A stretch of DNA of 64,000 nucleotides from Rikenella sp031551865 (GTDB lineage Bacteria; Bacteroidota; Bacteroidia; Bacteroidales; Rikenellaceae). Under the pieces are notes generated by a model. It did not search any database and had not been told where the DNA came from. It saw only the letters and a program-made list of their open reading frames with translations. Location of the stretch: positions 1 through 64,000 of the forward strand of contig JAVBMY010000012.1 of assembly GCA_031551865.1 (NCBI GenBank), given 5' to 3'. Positions 40,810 through 49,770 of the stretch are shown piece after piece (position 1 is the stretch's first letter; every line of letters starts with the position of its first letter). The translations under genes and the position numbers were made by a program.

Positions 40810-42339
40810 CTATGCGAGTGCAGCAGCTACCTCCTCGCGGTCGTCGAAGTGGTGCCGGACACCGGCGACCTCCTGATAGGGCTCGTGCCCCTTGCCCGCG
40901 ATAAGGATGATGTCGCCGGGGCGGGCGAGGGCGGCCGCCGTGCGGATCGCCTCGCGGCGGTCGGCGATCACCAGCGTGTTTTGGGCCTCGTCGGGCGAGA
41001 GGCCCGCGCGCATTTGTGCCAATATCTCCGAAGGGTCTTCGAAACGTGGGTTGTCCGAGGTCAGGATCGCCCGGGCGCTGCCGGCCGAAGCGATGCGCGC
41101 CATCACCGGGCGCTTGGTCGCGTCGCGGTTGCCGCCGCAGCCCACCACCGTGATCAGCGACGAGCCCGCAGGACGCAAATCGTTGATGGTCTCGATGACA
41201 TTCTGGAGTGCATCCGGCGTATGGGCGTAATCGACCACCGCCAAGCGGCCGTCTGAAGAGCGGATACACTCGAAGCGGCCGCTGACTGACGTCAGGAGGC
41301 TCATCTGCGGCAACAGCAGCCCGTCGGACACGCCCAGTTCGCGCGCCGCGCCGTAAACCGCCGTCAGGTTGTAGGCATTGAACCGCCCGATGAACTGCAC
41401 CCAAAGTTCCGTACCGTTCAGCGACAAGAGCATCCCGTCGAGGTGCGATTCGACGATACGACAGGCATAGTCGGCCACATTGCGTAGCGAATACGACAGG
41501 CGGCGCGCCCGCGAGTTCTGGAGCATCACCTCGCCGTTGCGGTCGTCGATGTTCGTCAGCGCGAATGCCGCGGAGGGCAGAGCGTCGAAAAAGCGCTGCT
41601 TGGCCCGGATGTACTCGGCGAACGTGCCGTGGTAGTCGAGGTGGTCATGGGTGATGTTCGTGAACAGGCCGCCCGCGAACTGCAAGCCTGCGATGCGTTG
41701 CTGCACGATGCTGTGCGAGCTCACCTCCATGAAACAATATTCGCACCCGGCATCGACCATGTCACGCATCAGGGCGTTCAGCACCAGCGGGTCGGGCGTG
41801 GTGTGGGTCGAAGGACGTTCGCCGGCGCCCACACGGTAGACCACCGTCGAGATTAGCCCCGACTTGTGCCCCAGTGCGGTGAACAGGTCGTAGAGCAGCG
41901 TGGCGATCGTCGTTTTGCCGTTCGTCCCCGTGACCCCCACCAGCTTCAGGCGGCGGCTCGGGTGGCCGTAGAACGCCGATGCGGCAAGGGCGAGCGCCTG
42001 AGCCGAATCGGGTACCCGGACAAAAATAGTCCCTTCCGCCGCCGTTCCGGGCGCCGTGGAACCGGACGATGTAGCGTCAATCGTGGCGGCCCCGTCCGGG
42101 AACTCGGAAGGGAACGCTTCACAGAGCACCGCCACGGCTCCGGCCCGTATGGCAGCCCCGATGAAATCGTGACCATCGGACTGTGTACCGCGCACGGCCA
42201 CGAACAGGTCGCCGGGCCCCACGAGACGCGAGTCGAACCGGATGTTCGCGATGTCGGGATCGCTGTTGGCAGTAGCGGTTACAGCGCCGCCGGCAGAGGG
42301 TTTCGGTTGGACATCACTGAGTATCTGCGACAGTTTCAT
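40810..42339 (-). CDS. murE: UDP-MurNAc-tripeptide synthetase (meso-DAP adding)
   Basis: MurE adds the third stem-peptide residue. The 509-residue protein has a UDP-binding N domain (NIRFDSRLVGPGDLFVAVRG), the P-loop VTGTNGKTTIATLLYDLF (about 133-150), THTTPDPLVLNALM, MEVSSHSIVQQRI, FTNITHDHLDYHGT, DYAHTPDALQNV, and TSDNPRFEDP (about 425). The DNPR motif is the known marker for meso-diaminopimelate as substrate. I start at Met 42339; an earlier frame opening at 42519 runs through a repeat. It is downstream of ftsI on the same strand but separated by about 190 bp. Confidence 0.96.
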   Translation of the reverse strand: MKLSQILSDVQPKPSAGGAVTATANSDPDIANIRFDSRLVGPGDLFVAVRGTQSDGHDFIGAAIRAGAVAVLCEAFPSEFPDGAATIDATSSGSTAPGTAAEGTIFVRVPDSAQALALAASAFYGHPSRRLKLVGVTGTNGKTTIATLLYDLFTALGHKSGLISTVVYRVGAGERPSTHTTPDPLVLNALMRDMVDAGCEYCFMEVSSHSIVQQRIAGLQFAGGLFTNITHDHLDYHGTFAEYIRAKQRFFDALPSAAFALTNIDDRNGEVMLQNSRARRLSYSLRNVADYACRIVESHLDGMLLSLNGTELWVQFIGRFNAYNLTAVYGAARELGVSDGLLLPQMSLLTSVSGRFECIRSSDGRLAVVDYAHTPDALQNVIETINDLRPAGSSLITVVGCGGNRDATKRPVMARIASAGSARAILTSDNPRFEDPSEILAQMRAGLSPDEAQNTLVIADRREAIRTAAALARPGDIILIAGKGHEPYQEVAGVRHHFDDREEVAAALA

Positions 42340-42407
42340 GATATTGAGTTTATTAGGGATCACGCTATGCGGCACATTTCGGCCCAAAGCACAGCCCGCG
42401 AGGCCGC

Positions 42408-42443
42408 CTGAGTCCGCTTCGCGGCTTCCTGTTCCGCGACCTG
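42408..42443 (-). repeat. truncated structured-repeat copy
   Basis: The minus strand reads GGAACAGGAAGCCGC-GAA-GCGGACTCAGG, the 3' third of the ~80-bp element including its mini-hairpin (CCGC-GAA-GCGG). It lies between ftsI and murE. Confidence 0.55.
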
Positions 42444-42528
42444 CCCGGGGCACCGACCCCTGCTGTCGTTTCGGGCGTCCCTTCGCACCCGGGATACCCG
42501 GTGCGCGGGTTGCAGGCAAGTCGTGGTC

Positions 42529-44781
42529 TTACAAAGCTTCCTGGGGTAATCCCGTATTAATTTTCTGATTTACGGACAGTTGGACCGTGATACGGTCGCC
42601 GGGGTCGTAGGGTGTACCGGGCTCAAGCGACTGAGAGACCACCGTGCCCATGCCTTCGAACACGGGGCGCAGACCGACCTCTTCCGATAAGCGTAAAGCC
42701 TGCGGCAGGGTCATGCCGCGCAGGTCGGGGACCCCACCCGCCCCGGCCACCATCGGGGACAGCGTCACCACGCGGCCGCTGTCGAGCGCCACCTGGACGT
42801 CGGCCATAGCGCCGACGGCTGCGGGAACTCCGCCCACCCCGAGCATCCGCATCAGTTCGGAAAGCTGAGACGACGGCCCGGGCAGCGCCCGCAGGGCTGG
42901 AGCATAGGCCTGCCGGCGGGTAGCGACCGGTTGCTGGAAGTTGTTGTTCAGCAGGTAGATATAATCGGCCATCTTCCGGAAAATCGGTCCAGAAAGGTCG
43001 GCGCCGTAATACGGTTTCTTCGACCCTTCGTAGTAGTGGGTCTGGAGCACCACGATCAGGCTGTAGCGCGGCTTGTCGGCAGGCATGTAGCCCGCCAGCG
43101 ACGCCAGGTAATGGACGCTCTTGTCGGGTTGCTCGTAGCGGCCGCCGATGGCCACACGGGCCGTGCCCGTTTTGGCGGCTATCGTATACGGGGCGCCCTG
43201 AAACAGGCGCATCGCCGTGCCGTGGGTCACCACGCCTTCGAGGGCGCGGCGTACGTAGGCCAGCGCGGTCGACGAACAGACGGCCGAGTCGAGGATTTCG
43301 GTCTCGTAACGCTCGATGACCCTGTCTTTGTTACGGAGTTCGCGCACGATCATCGGTTTCACCTTGCGGCCGCCGTTGGCGACGGCGTTGTAGAGGGCCA
43401 GCGTCTGGATGGGGGAGACTTCGACGGCATAGCCGCGGGTCATCGTGTTGGTGGTCGATCCCGTCCAGCTCCGGGGATTGTCGGGGTTGGCGTGCGTGGG
43501 CGGTTTTTCACCGATGAGTTGCAGGCCGAGCGGTTCGAGGATGCTCGTCCGTTCGAGCGCTTTCAGGAAGCGGTGCCTTTGGGCGTAGGGATAGACTTCG
43601 AGGGCTGCTTTGGCCATACCGATGTTCGACGACACTTCGAACACCTCTTCGAGCGGGATTATCCCGTAGCCCCCGTGGTGCGAGTCCGAGACTTCGACGC
43701 CGTCCGTAGTGGTGGCTTTGCCGTCTTCGGTGTTGATCATTTTGGCGGGCGACAGGCGGGCGTCGTCGTAGAAGGCCATCAGCACGGGGAGCTTGAAGGT
43801 CGAGCCGGGCTCCATGCGCTGGCCGATGGCATAGTTGTAAATCTCGGGCAGTATCTCTCCGGTCGCCGAGCGGGTGACGTTCGATATGGCTTTTATGTCG
43901 CCGGTGGCCACTTCCATCACGATGGCGCAGCCCCATTCGGCGCGGGCTTCGGACACCCATTGCTGGAGCGCTCCCTGCACCATGTCCTGGAGTTCGACGT
44001 TGATGGTGGTCATCAGGTCGTAGCCGTGCACGGGGTCGATGTTGTTCTCGTCGAACACCGGCAGGTTTTTGCGCCCGGCGCCCCTTTGGCGGACGACGAG
44101 ACCGGGACTCCCCCTGAGGATCTCTTCGAAACTGAGTTCGATCCCGGTGCGCCCTTTCGACTCGCCGTCGGTTTCTCCGAGCGAACGCCGGGCCAGCGAC
44201 CCGTAGGGGTGTTCGCGCTCGTAGCGTTCGGTGGGTGTAAGGCCGCTTTTGTAGCGCCCGAGGCGGAACAGGGGGAATTGCTTGACTTTCTGCAGGTCGA
44301 TGTAGTTGACCCGGATGGGGGTCACCAGGTGGGAGCGGGCCTGAGCGGCCCGGGCGGCGATGAGTTCTTGTGTGTACTGTGCGGCGCTTTTGTCGCCGAA
44401 GAATGCGGCGAGTGCCTGTCCTAGCTCCGCGAAAGCCTGTGCGGTGAAGATGGTGTCGGCTTTGGGGTCGATCTCGACGCGGCGGCTGGTGGGGCCGCAC
44501 TCGGGGCAGAGGTCCATCCGCAGTTCGTAGTAGGGGATCGAGGTGGCCATCAGGCGGCCGTCGTCGGAATAGACGTTGCCGCGCTGGGCGGTCAGCACGT
44601 CGTTGAACTGGGTCTCTTCGGAGTTCTGGAGCTGCTGGCTCAGCGGGCCGTATTGCAGCCACACGATCCGGCACAGCACACCGATCCCGATCAGGAGGAA
44701 GACCAGGTAGAGCGCTCTGATCTTGTTCACCCGGGCTTTGGCGATCTGGTCGGGAGTGGGGGTCTGCGGTTTTTTCGGCAC
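42529..44781 (-). CDS. ftsI: septal transpeptidase FtsI (PBP3) with C-terminal PASTA domain
   Basis: A class B penicillin-binding protein that cross-links septal peptidoglycan with FtsW. The 750 residues have one N-terminal transmembrane helix (about 22-42), a pedestal region with RGNVYSDDGRLMATS, and a transpeptidase domain with the nucleophile in GSTFKLP (SxxK, about 324-330), SSN (about 380) and KTGTA (about 535-539). At about 682-743 is one PASTA domain (VPDLRGMTLPQALRLSEEVGL...). PASTA on FtsI is seen in Bacteroidetes but not in Proteobacteria. It lies 52 nt downstream of pyrF and upstream of murE on the minus strand. Confidence 0.94.
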   Translation of the reverse strand: MPKKPQTPTPDQIAKARVNKIRALYLVFLLIGIGVLCRIVWLQYGPLSQQLQNSEETQFNDVLTAQRGNVYSDDGRLMATSIPYYELRMDLCPECGPTSRRVEIDPKADTIFTAQAFAELGQALAAFFGDKSAAQYTQELIAARAAQARSHLVTPIRVNYIDLQKVKQFPLFRLGRYKSGLTPTERYEREHPYGSLARRSLGETDGESKGRTGIELSFEEILRGSPGLVVRQRGAGRKNLPVFDENNIDPVHGYDLMTTINVELQDMVQGALQQWVSEARAEWGCAIVMEVATGDIKAISNVTRSATGEILPEIYNYAIGQRMEPGSTFKLPVLMAFYDDARLSPAKMINTEDGKATTTDGVEVSDSHHGGYGIIPLEEVFEVSSNIGMAKAALEVYPYAQRHRFLKALERTSILEPLGLQLIGEKPPTHANPDNPRSWTGSTTNTMTRGYAVEVSPIQTLALYNAVANGGRKVKPMIVRELRNKDRVIERYETEILDSAVCSSTALAYVRRALEGVVTHGTAMRLFQGAPYTIAAKTGTARVAIGGRYEQPDKSVHYLASLAGYMPADKPRYSLIVVLQTHYYEGSKKPYYGADLSGPIFRKMADYIYLLNNNFQQPVATRRQAYAPALRALPGPSSQLSELMRMLGVGGVPAAVGAMADVQVALDSGRVVTLSPMVAGAGGVPDLRGMTLPQALRLSEEVGLRPVFEGMGTVVSQSLEPGTPYDPGDRITVQLSVNQKINTGLPQEAL

Positions 44782-44833
44782 GGCGGAGAGAGAGAAGACG
44801 ACGGATTAGGGGGGCTTCGGGGCGGAGGGTTCG

Positions 44834-45670
44834 CTATTGGATTCCTGCAGCGGCCAGCAGCCCGTCCATCTCGGCGGCCACGGCGGCGGCTTCGCGACCG
44901 GCGGCCTCGGCGAAATCGGTTCCGGACGAGGCATAGATGATGGCGCGCGAGGAGTTCACAAGCAGGCCGCAACGGCGGTTCATGCCGTAGCGGGCCACAT
45001 CGGCCAGGCTGCCGCCCTGGGCCCCTATGCCGGGTACGAGCAGGAAATGTTCGGGCACGATGCGGCGCACGGCGGTGAGTTCGGTAGCCTGCGTGGCACC
45101 CACGACGTACATGATATTGTCGGTAGTGCCCCATGACGAAGAGGTGCGGAGCACGCGCTCGTAGAGGCGCTCGGCAAAGCCGTCGGCCAGCGGAAGGGTC
45201 TCGAAGTCGGCGGCCGAGGGATTCGAAGTGAGGGCCAGGATCACAGCCCATTTACCTTCGTATTCGAGAAACGGCGCCACAGTGTCGAGCCCCATGTATG
45301 GGGCGAGGGTCACGGCGTCGAAATTCATCTGTGAGAAAAAGGTGCGGGCATACATCTGCGAGGTATTCCCGATGTCGCCGCGTTTGGCGTCAGCTATGAG
45401 GAGTTGTTCGGGGTAGCGTTCGCGCAGGTAGCGCACGGTTTTGGCCAGCGCTTCCCATCCTTTGACGCCTTCGGATTCGTAGAACGCGAGGTTGGGTTTG
45501 TAGCACACGGCATGGAGAGCTGTGGCATCGATAATCGCACGGTTGAACTCGAAAATCGGATCTTCGGCGTCCTGCAGGTGGGCTGGGATTTTTCGGATGT
45601 CGGTATCGAGGCCCACGCAGAGGAAGGAGCGTTTGGCGCGGATCTGTTCGAACAGTTGTTGTGCGTTCAT
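44834..45670 (-). CDS. pyrF: orotidine 5'-phosphate decarboxylase (type 2)
   Basis: PyrF makes UMP by decarboxylating OMP, the last step of pyrimidine synthesis. The 278-residue enzyme has the N-terminal CVGLDTDIRKIP (about 18-29), NLAFYESEGVKGWEAL, the catalytic LLIADAKRGDIGNT (about 92-105), DAVTLAPYMG and VPGIGAQGGSLADVARYG. Length and motif form match the long type 2 branch. It has its own promoter at 45706-45713, and ftsI begins 52 nt after its stop, so pyrF-ftsI-murE may form a transcription unit. Confidence 0.95.
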   Translation of the reverse strand: MNAQQLFEQIRAKRSFLCVGLDTDIRKIPAHLQDAEDPIFEFNRAIIDATALHAVCYKPNLAFYESEGVKGWEALAKTVRYLRERYPEQLLIADAKRGDIGNTSQMYARTFFSQMNFDAVTLAPYMGLDTVAPFLEYEGKWAVILALTSNPSAADFETLPLADGFAERLYERVLRTSSSWGTTDNIMYVVGATQATELTAVRRIVPEHFLLVPGIGAQGGSLADVARYGMNRRCGLLVNSSRAIIYASSGTDFAEAAGREAAAVAAEMDGLLAAAGIQ

Positions 45671-45705
45671 CGGGGGTGTTTTCGGGGGAAAATTGATCTA
45701 TTCTA

Positions 45706-45713
45706 CAAATATA
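45706..45713 (-). promoter_or_regulatory. pyrF promoter -7 box
   Basis: Minus-strand TATATTTG, 35 nt before the start codon at 45670. It separates pyrF-ftsI-murE from the prfA unit. Confidence 0.7.
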
Positions 45714-45769
45714 CAGAAAAAAGAGGTGTCCACGCACGACGATTCTTCGCCCGGGATGACATAGCTAGG

Positions 45770-45862
45770 GACGTCATTGAGAGGCTTAAAAAGCCGAAGC
45801 AACCTCTTTTCTTGATAAGATAAGGGGTTGCTTCGTCGCCTGCGGCTCCTCGCGATGACGGG
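45770..45862. repeat. CGTCATTG/GAAGCAACC intergenic inverted repeat
   Basis: GACGTCATTGAGAGGC and GCCGAAGCAACCTCTT on the left pair imperfectly with AAGGGGTTGCTTCGTCGCC and CTCCTCGCGATGACG on the right. It lies between prfA and pyrF. Confidence 0.7.
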
Positions 45863-45892
45863 AAAAATCACCGGGGTGCGCGGATGCACCGT

Positions 45893-46984
45893 CTATGACA
45901 CTTCGCCGGCGGCCTGCAGGCGTTCGGCGTTCTCGGCGAACTGGAGTTTGTCGATCACCTCCTGGATGTCGCCGTCCATCACGGCGCCCAGATTGTACGA
46001 CGTGTAGTTGATGCGGTGGTCGGTCATGCGCCCCTGCGGGTAATTGTAGGTGCGGATCTTGGCCGAGCGGTCGCCCGTCGAGACCATCGTTTTGCGTTTG
46101 GAGGCGATCTCGTCGAGGTATTTTTGGTATTCGAGGTTGTAGATGCGGGTGCGGAGTTCTTCGAGGGCTTTGTCGTAGTTCTTGAGTTGCGATTTCTGGT
46201 CCTGGCACTGCACGACGATGCCCGTGGGGATGTGGGTCAGGCGGATGGCCGAGTAGGTGGTGTTCACCGACTGGCCGCCGGGACCGCTGGCGCAGAAGGT
46301 GTCTTTGCGGATGTCTTCGGTTTTGAGCTCGATGTCGAACTCTTCGGCTTCGGGCAGCACGGCCACCGAGGCGGCCGAGGTGTGGACGCGCCCCTGGGTT
46401 TCGGTCTGGGGCACGCGTTGCACGCGGTGCACGCCCGATTCGTATTTCAGCACGCCATAGACGCCTTCGCCGATGACTTTCAGGACGACTTCCTTGTAGC
46501 CGCCGGCGGTGCCTTCGCTTTCGCTGTTGATTTCGTATTTCCAGCCGCGGCGCTCGAAAAATTTGAGGTACATGCGCATCAGGTCGCCGGCGAAAATGGC
46601 GGCTTCGTCGCCACCGGCGCCACCGCGGATCTCCATGATGGCGTTCTTGGAATCCTGGGGGTCGGCGGGGATGAGCATCAGTTTGATGTCCTCTTCAAGT
46701 TGGGAGATGCGCGGTTCGAGCTCTTCGATCTCGGCGCGGGCCATCTCTTTCATCTCTTCGTCTTTCTCGTTGGCGAATACGTCTTTGGCTTCGGCCAGGT
46801 TGGCCACGGCGGTGCGGTAGCGTTCGCTGGCCTCGACCACGGGGCCGAGTTCTTTGTATTCGCGGTTGAGCTGGATGTAACGTTTCATGTCGGCCATCAC
46901 GTCGGGGTCGACGATCTGCTCGGCGATGCGTGCGTATTTTTCTTTGATCCCGTCGAGGCGGGCGAGTATCGTGTTTTCTGCCAT
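45893..46984 (-). CDS. prfA: peptide chain release factor 1
   Basis: RF1 releases the nascent peptide at UAA and UAG codons. The 363 residues include the acidic N-terminal helical domain, GGAGGDEAAIFAGDL (about 120), ESGVHRVQRVPQTETQGRVHTSAASVAV in the codon-recognition region, and the catalytic GPGGQSVN (GGQ at about 235-237) followed by YSAIRLTHIPTGIVV. It follows apbE by 13 nt on the same strand and is probably co-transcribed with it. Confidence 0.97.
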   Translation of the reverse strand: MAENTILARLDGIKEKYARIAEQIVDPDVMADMKRYIQLNREYKELGPVVEASERYRTAVANLAEAKDVFANEKDEEMKEMARAEIEELEPRISQLEEDIKLMLIPADPQDSKNAIMEIRGGAGGDEAAIFAGDLMRMYLKFFERRGWKYEINSESEGTAGGYKEVVLKVIGEGVYGVLKYESGVHRVQRVPQTETQGRVHTSAASVAVLPEAEEFDIELKTEDIRKDTFCASGPGGQSVNTTYSAIRLTHIPTGIVVQCQDQKSQLKNYDKALEELRTRIYNLEYQKYLDEIASKRKTMVSTGDRSAKIRTYNYPQGRMTDHRINYTSYNLGAVMDGDIQEVIDKLQFAENAERLQAAGEVS

Positions 46985-46997
46985 AAGTGGCGCGAAG

Positions 46998-48095
46998 TTA
47001 CGGTTTTTTTACGGTAAATTTTTTATTGGCCCCCACCGTAACGCCCGACATGGTGCCGTCGGGTTGCGAGCGGATAAGGTAGGCTCCCAGTCCGGGGTGC
47101 GATTCGACCAGCAGGATGGCTTCGTCGTAGCCCACGACCATGCAGGCGGTGGCATAGGCATCGGCAGTGGCGCAATCGTCGGCGATGATGGTAGCCGAAA
47201 GCAGGGTATGGGTGGCGGGGTATCCGGTTCTGGGGTCGATGGTGTGGACGATACGTTGGCCGGTAAGGCTGTCGACGGCATAGTTCCGGTAGTTGCCCGA
47301 GGTGGCCAGGGCACAGTCGCGGAGTTCGATCACGGCCTCAAGCATAGCACCCGGGAAGACGTTACCGTCGACCGGACGGTCGACGCCGACGAGCCACGGA
47401 CTCCTCGAAGGGTTGACGCCCTTGCAACGCACCTCGCCTCCGATCTCGACCAGGTAGTCGGTGATGCCGAGCTGTCCTTCGAGCATCCGGGCGACCAGGT
47501 CGACCGAATAGCCTTTGGCGATAGCGTTGAAATCAAGCCGGATGCGGGGGTCGTCTTTTTCGACGCGGACACATTGCGGATAGGGCGAGGCGCTGTCGGG
47601 GTATTCGGCGAGGCGTGCTTTGGTATAGCCCACGAATTGCATCACGGAATCGCGCACGGAATCGGCAATGGGGCGGGGATGGCGGTCGGAACCGATGCGG
47701 TAGGCTTCAATCAGCGGACGTACGGTGATGTCGAAGGCGCCGCCGGTTTCGGCGCTGATCTGTTGGGCGAGCCGGAAGCCTCTGATAAAGTCGGGACAGA
47801 GGTCGACTACCTCTCCGCGGTTTACACGGCTGACGCACGAGGTGCTGTCGTACACCGAGAATTTACGCTCGAAATCGGCGAGCAACGCGGCCACGCCGCG
47901 TTCGACGATCTGTCCGAACACGGTATCGCTTTGGGCGCCGACGGGCACACAGTAGCTGATGTGGTAGGAGGTTCCTTCGGCAAATCCGTCGATGGTACGG
48001 TATTCGTGGTGATCGGTGCCGCAAGAGGTGAGAACGAGCAGGAGTGCAGCCGGCACGAGGGCTCGCAGGGGCTTGGGGGTGATGGGATTTTTCAC
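46998..48095 (-). CDS. apbE: FAD:protein FMN transferase lipoprotein
   Basis: ApbE attaches FMN covalently to Thr or Ser residues of exported flavoproteins such as the NqrB/NqrC and RnfG/RnfD subunits. The 365 residues have a lipoprotein signal peptide with lipobox LTSC (Cys25), FAEGTSYHISYCVP, a VNRGE segment, RLDFNAIAKGYSVDLVARML (about 172-191), LVEIGGEVRCKG (about 202-213), VHTIDPRTGYPAT (about 269) and a metal-binding CATADAYATACMV (about 290-302). Its targets are not in this window. It begins the apbE-prfA unit. Confidence 0.94.
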   Translation of the reverse strand: MKNPITPKPLRALVPAALLLVLTSCGTDHHEYRTIDGFAEGTSYHISYCVPVGAQSDTVFGQIVERGVAALLADFERKFSVYDSTSCVSRVNRGEVVDLCPDFIRGFRLAQQISAETGGAFDITVRPLIEAYRIGSDRHPRPIADSVRDSVMQFVGYTKARLAEYPDSASPYPQCVRVEKDDPRIRLDFNAIAKGYSVDLVARMLEGQLGITDYLVEIGGEVRCKGVNPSRSPWLVGVDRPVDGNVFPGAMLEAVIELRDCALATSGNYRNYAVDSLTGQRIVHTIDPRTGYPATHTLLSATIIADDCATADAYATACMVVGYDEAILLVESHPGLGAYLIRSQPDGTMSGVTVGANKKFTVKKP

Positions 48096-48277
48096 GTGTA
48101 GTGTTTGACTCCCGTAGGCGGGTATACTAAATTCAGGGTGTATTCCGGACGGTACCGGGTCGGAGGAGTGGTGCAGAGGCCGCCGGACGGGGCCCGGCGG
48201 CAGGGTTCCGGGATGCGGGTTTTGCCCGGTTCCGGATGGGGGGCTTGCAGGTTTTTCCGGTCGCAGAGGGCGGTCGG

Positions 48278-49381
48278 TTACAGGTTCCCTTCGCCGAATT
48301 TGTAGCGTACGTCTTCGACGTAATTACGGATGTTTTGCTCGTTCTCAAGCCGGCAGATGAGCAACGTGTCGTCGTTGGCTACCACCAGATAGCCGTCCAG
48401 CCCTTCGACCACGCCGATCTTACCCTGCGGAAGGCTGATGATCGAGTTGCGGGTGTTGTAGGCCAATACGCGTTGGCTGCCGGTGATGGCGTTGTGGTCG
48501 TCTGGGGTTTTGTCGGCGTTCTGGTAGAGCGAACCCCAGGTACCGATGTCGCTCCAGCCGAAATCGCCGCAACGTACGTAGACCGAGGATGACTTTTCCA
48601 TCACGCCGTAGTCGATCGAGATGTTGTCGCACTCGGGGTAGATCTGATCGATGAATGCTTGTTCGGAAGGGGTACCGTAGCGCCCGATACCGCCACGGAA
48701 CTGGGCGTTGACCTCGGGCAGGTGGGCTTCGAGGGCGCCAAGGATGGCACCGACCGACCACACGAAGATGCCGGAGTTCCAAAAGAACTCGCCGCTGTCT
48801 ACAAAAACACGGGCCATCTCGATGCCGGGTTTCTCGGTGAAGGTTTTGACTTTGTGGATCGTGGTGCCGAAGGTTTCGGGATACGGCAGGGTGTCGATCT
48901 GGATGTAGCCGTAGCCGGTCTCGGGGCGCGAGGGGGTGATGCCGATGGTGAGCAGGTTTTGGTTGTCTCGGACGAAATCGACACCTTCGGCAATTATCTT
49001 CTGGAACTCGGCCTCGCCGGTGATCAGGTGGTCGGAGGGGGTGACGACCATCGTGGCGTCGGGGTTGGCCGACGCGATGCGGTAGGCGGCATAGGCGATG
49101 CAGGGAGCGGTGTTGCGGCGCACGGGTTCGAGCAACACCTGTTCCGGCCTGAGTTCGGGCAGGTGTTCGAGCACGAGGTCCCTGTAGGCGGCACTGGTGA
49201 CCACCAGGAAATTTTCGGCGGGCACGAGCGGCAAGAAACGTTCGAAGGTCGACCGGATGAAACTCTTGCCGGTGCCGAGCACGTCGAGGAACTGCTTGGG
49301 CAGCCGGGTGCGGCTCAGGGGCCAGAAACGGCTACCTATACCGCCAGCCATGATTACGCAGTAGTTGTCTTTCTTTGCCAT
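48278..49381 (-). CDS. manC: mannose-1-phosphate guanylyltransferase
   Basis: Makes GDP-mannose from GTP and mannose 1-phosphate for glycan and GDP-fucose synthesis. The 367 residues show the nucleotidyltransferase loop AGGIGSRFWPLSR (12-24) followed by PKQFL (28-32), then VTSAAYRD, EPVRRNTAPCIAYAAY, VTPSDHLI, EKPGIEMARVF, FFWNSGIFVW and CGDFGWSDIGTWGSLY. It lacks the C-terminal isomerase domain of bifunctional ManC, so the single-function form is expected. It stands alone with a promoter at 49421-49428. Confidence 0.93.
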   Translation of the reverse strand: MAKKDNYCVIMAGGIGSRFWPLSRTRLPKQFLDVLGTGKSFIRSTFERFLPLVPAENFLVVTSAAYRDLVLEHLPELRPEQVLLEPVRRNTAPCIAYAAYRIASANPDATMVVTPSDHLITGEAEFQKIIAEGVDFVRDNQNLLTIGITPSRPETGYGYIQIDTLPYPETFGTTIHKVKTFTEKPGIEMARVFVDSGEFFWNSGIFVWSVGAILGALEAHLPEVNAQFRGGIGRYGTPSEQAFIDQIYPECDNISIDYGVMEKSSSVYVRCGDFGWSDIGTWGSLYQNADKTPDDHNAITGSQRVLAYNTRNSIISLPQGKIGVVEGLDGYLVVANDDTLLICRLENEQNIRNYVEDVRYKFGEGNL

Positions 49382-49420
49382 AGTTTCGGGCGAGGGCGGT
49401 TGATTATCGGGCGCTCCCTA

Positions 49421-49428
49421 CAAAGATA
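49421..49428 (-). promoter_or_regulatory. manC promoter -7 box
   Basis: Minus-strand TATCTTTG, 39 nt upstream of the start codon at 49381. Confidence 0.65.
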
Positions 49429-49460
49429 GCGATTATTAGCTGATGCGGGCCGGAGCGAAT

Positions 49461-49508
49461 AAAAAAATACGCTGCGGGGTCTCCCGAATCCAGGGACACC
49501 CGCAGCGT
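49461..49508 (-). terminator. terminator of the collagen-like operon
   Basis: ACGCTGCGGG (49469-49478) pairs with CCCGCAGCGT (49499-49508), with an inner TCCC/GGGA pairing. On the minus strand seven T follow (plus-strand A run 49461-49467). It lies 29 nt beyond the stop of the 74-residue gene. Confidence 0.8.
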
Positions 49509-49536
49509 AAGGCAAGGTCTAAATATTGATAGTCAA

Positions 49537-49761
49537 TCACATTCTTGTCAACTCGCCGTTCTCAAGGGTATAACCATCGAGTTCGGAGGGAAGCGTGCCG
49601 GGATCTGCCACGAGCCACTTTCCGGGCCCGTAGAACTGGTCGTAGACCCGGGCATAGAGTTCGCAATGTGCCACTACGGCATGCCCTTCGCGGGTGCCGC
49701 CGTCTGTCAGGCACCCTTCGAAGGGCGACAGGTAGAGTATTTTTACGGTAGGTATCATCAT
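49537..49761 (-). CDS. small protein of unknown function, downstream of the collagen-like gene
   Basis: A 74-residue protein with no signal peptide and no motif I recognise. It is mixed in composition with many aromatic residues (YLSPFEGC near the N terminus, YARVYDQFYGPGKW in the middle, and LDGYTLENGELTRM at the end). Its Met lies 9 nt after the stop of the collagen-like gene and its stop is followed by a terminator, so the two very probably form one unit. The pairing suggests a structural or chaperone companion, but nothing in the sequence proves it. Confidence 0.6.
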   Translation of the reverse strand: MMIPTVKILYLSPFEGCLTDGGTREGHAVVAHCELYARVYDQFYGPGKWLVADPGTLPSELDGYTLENGELTRM

Positions 49762-49770
49762 AAATGGGGA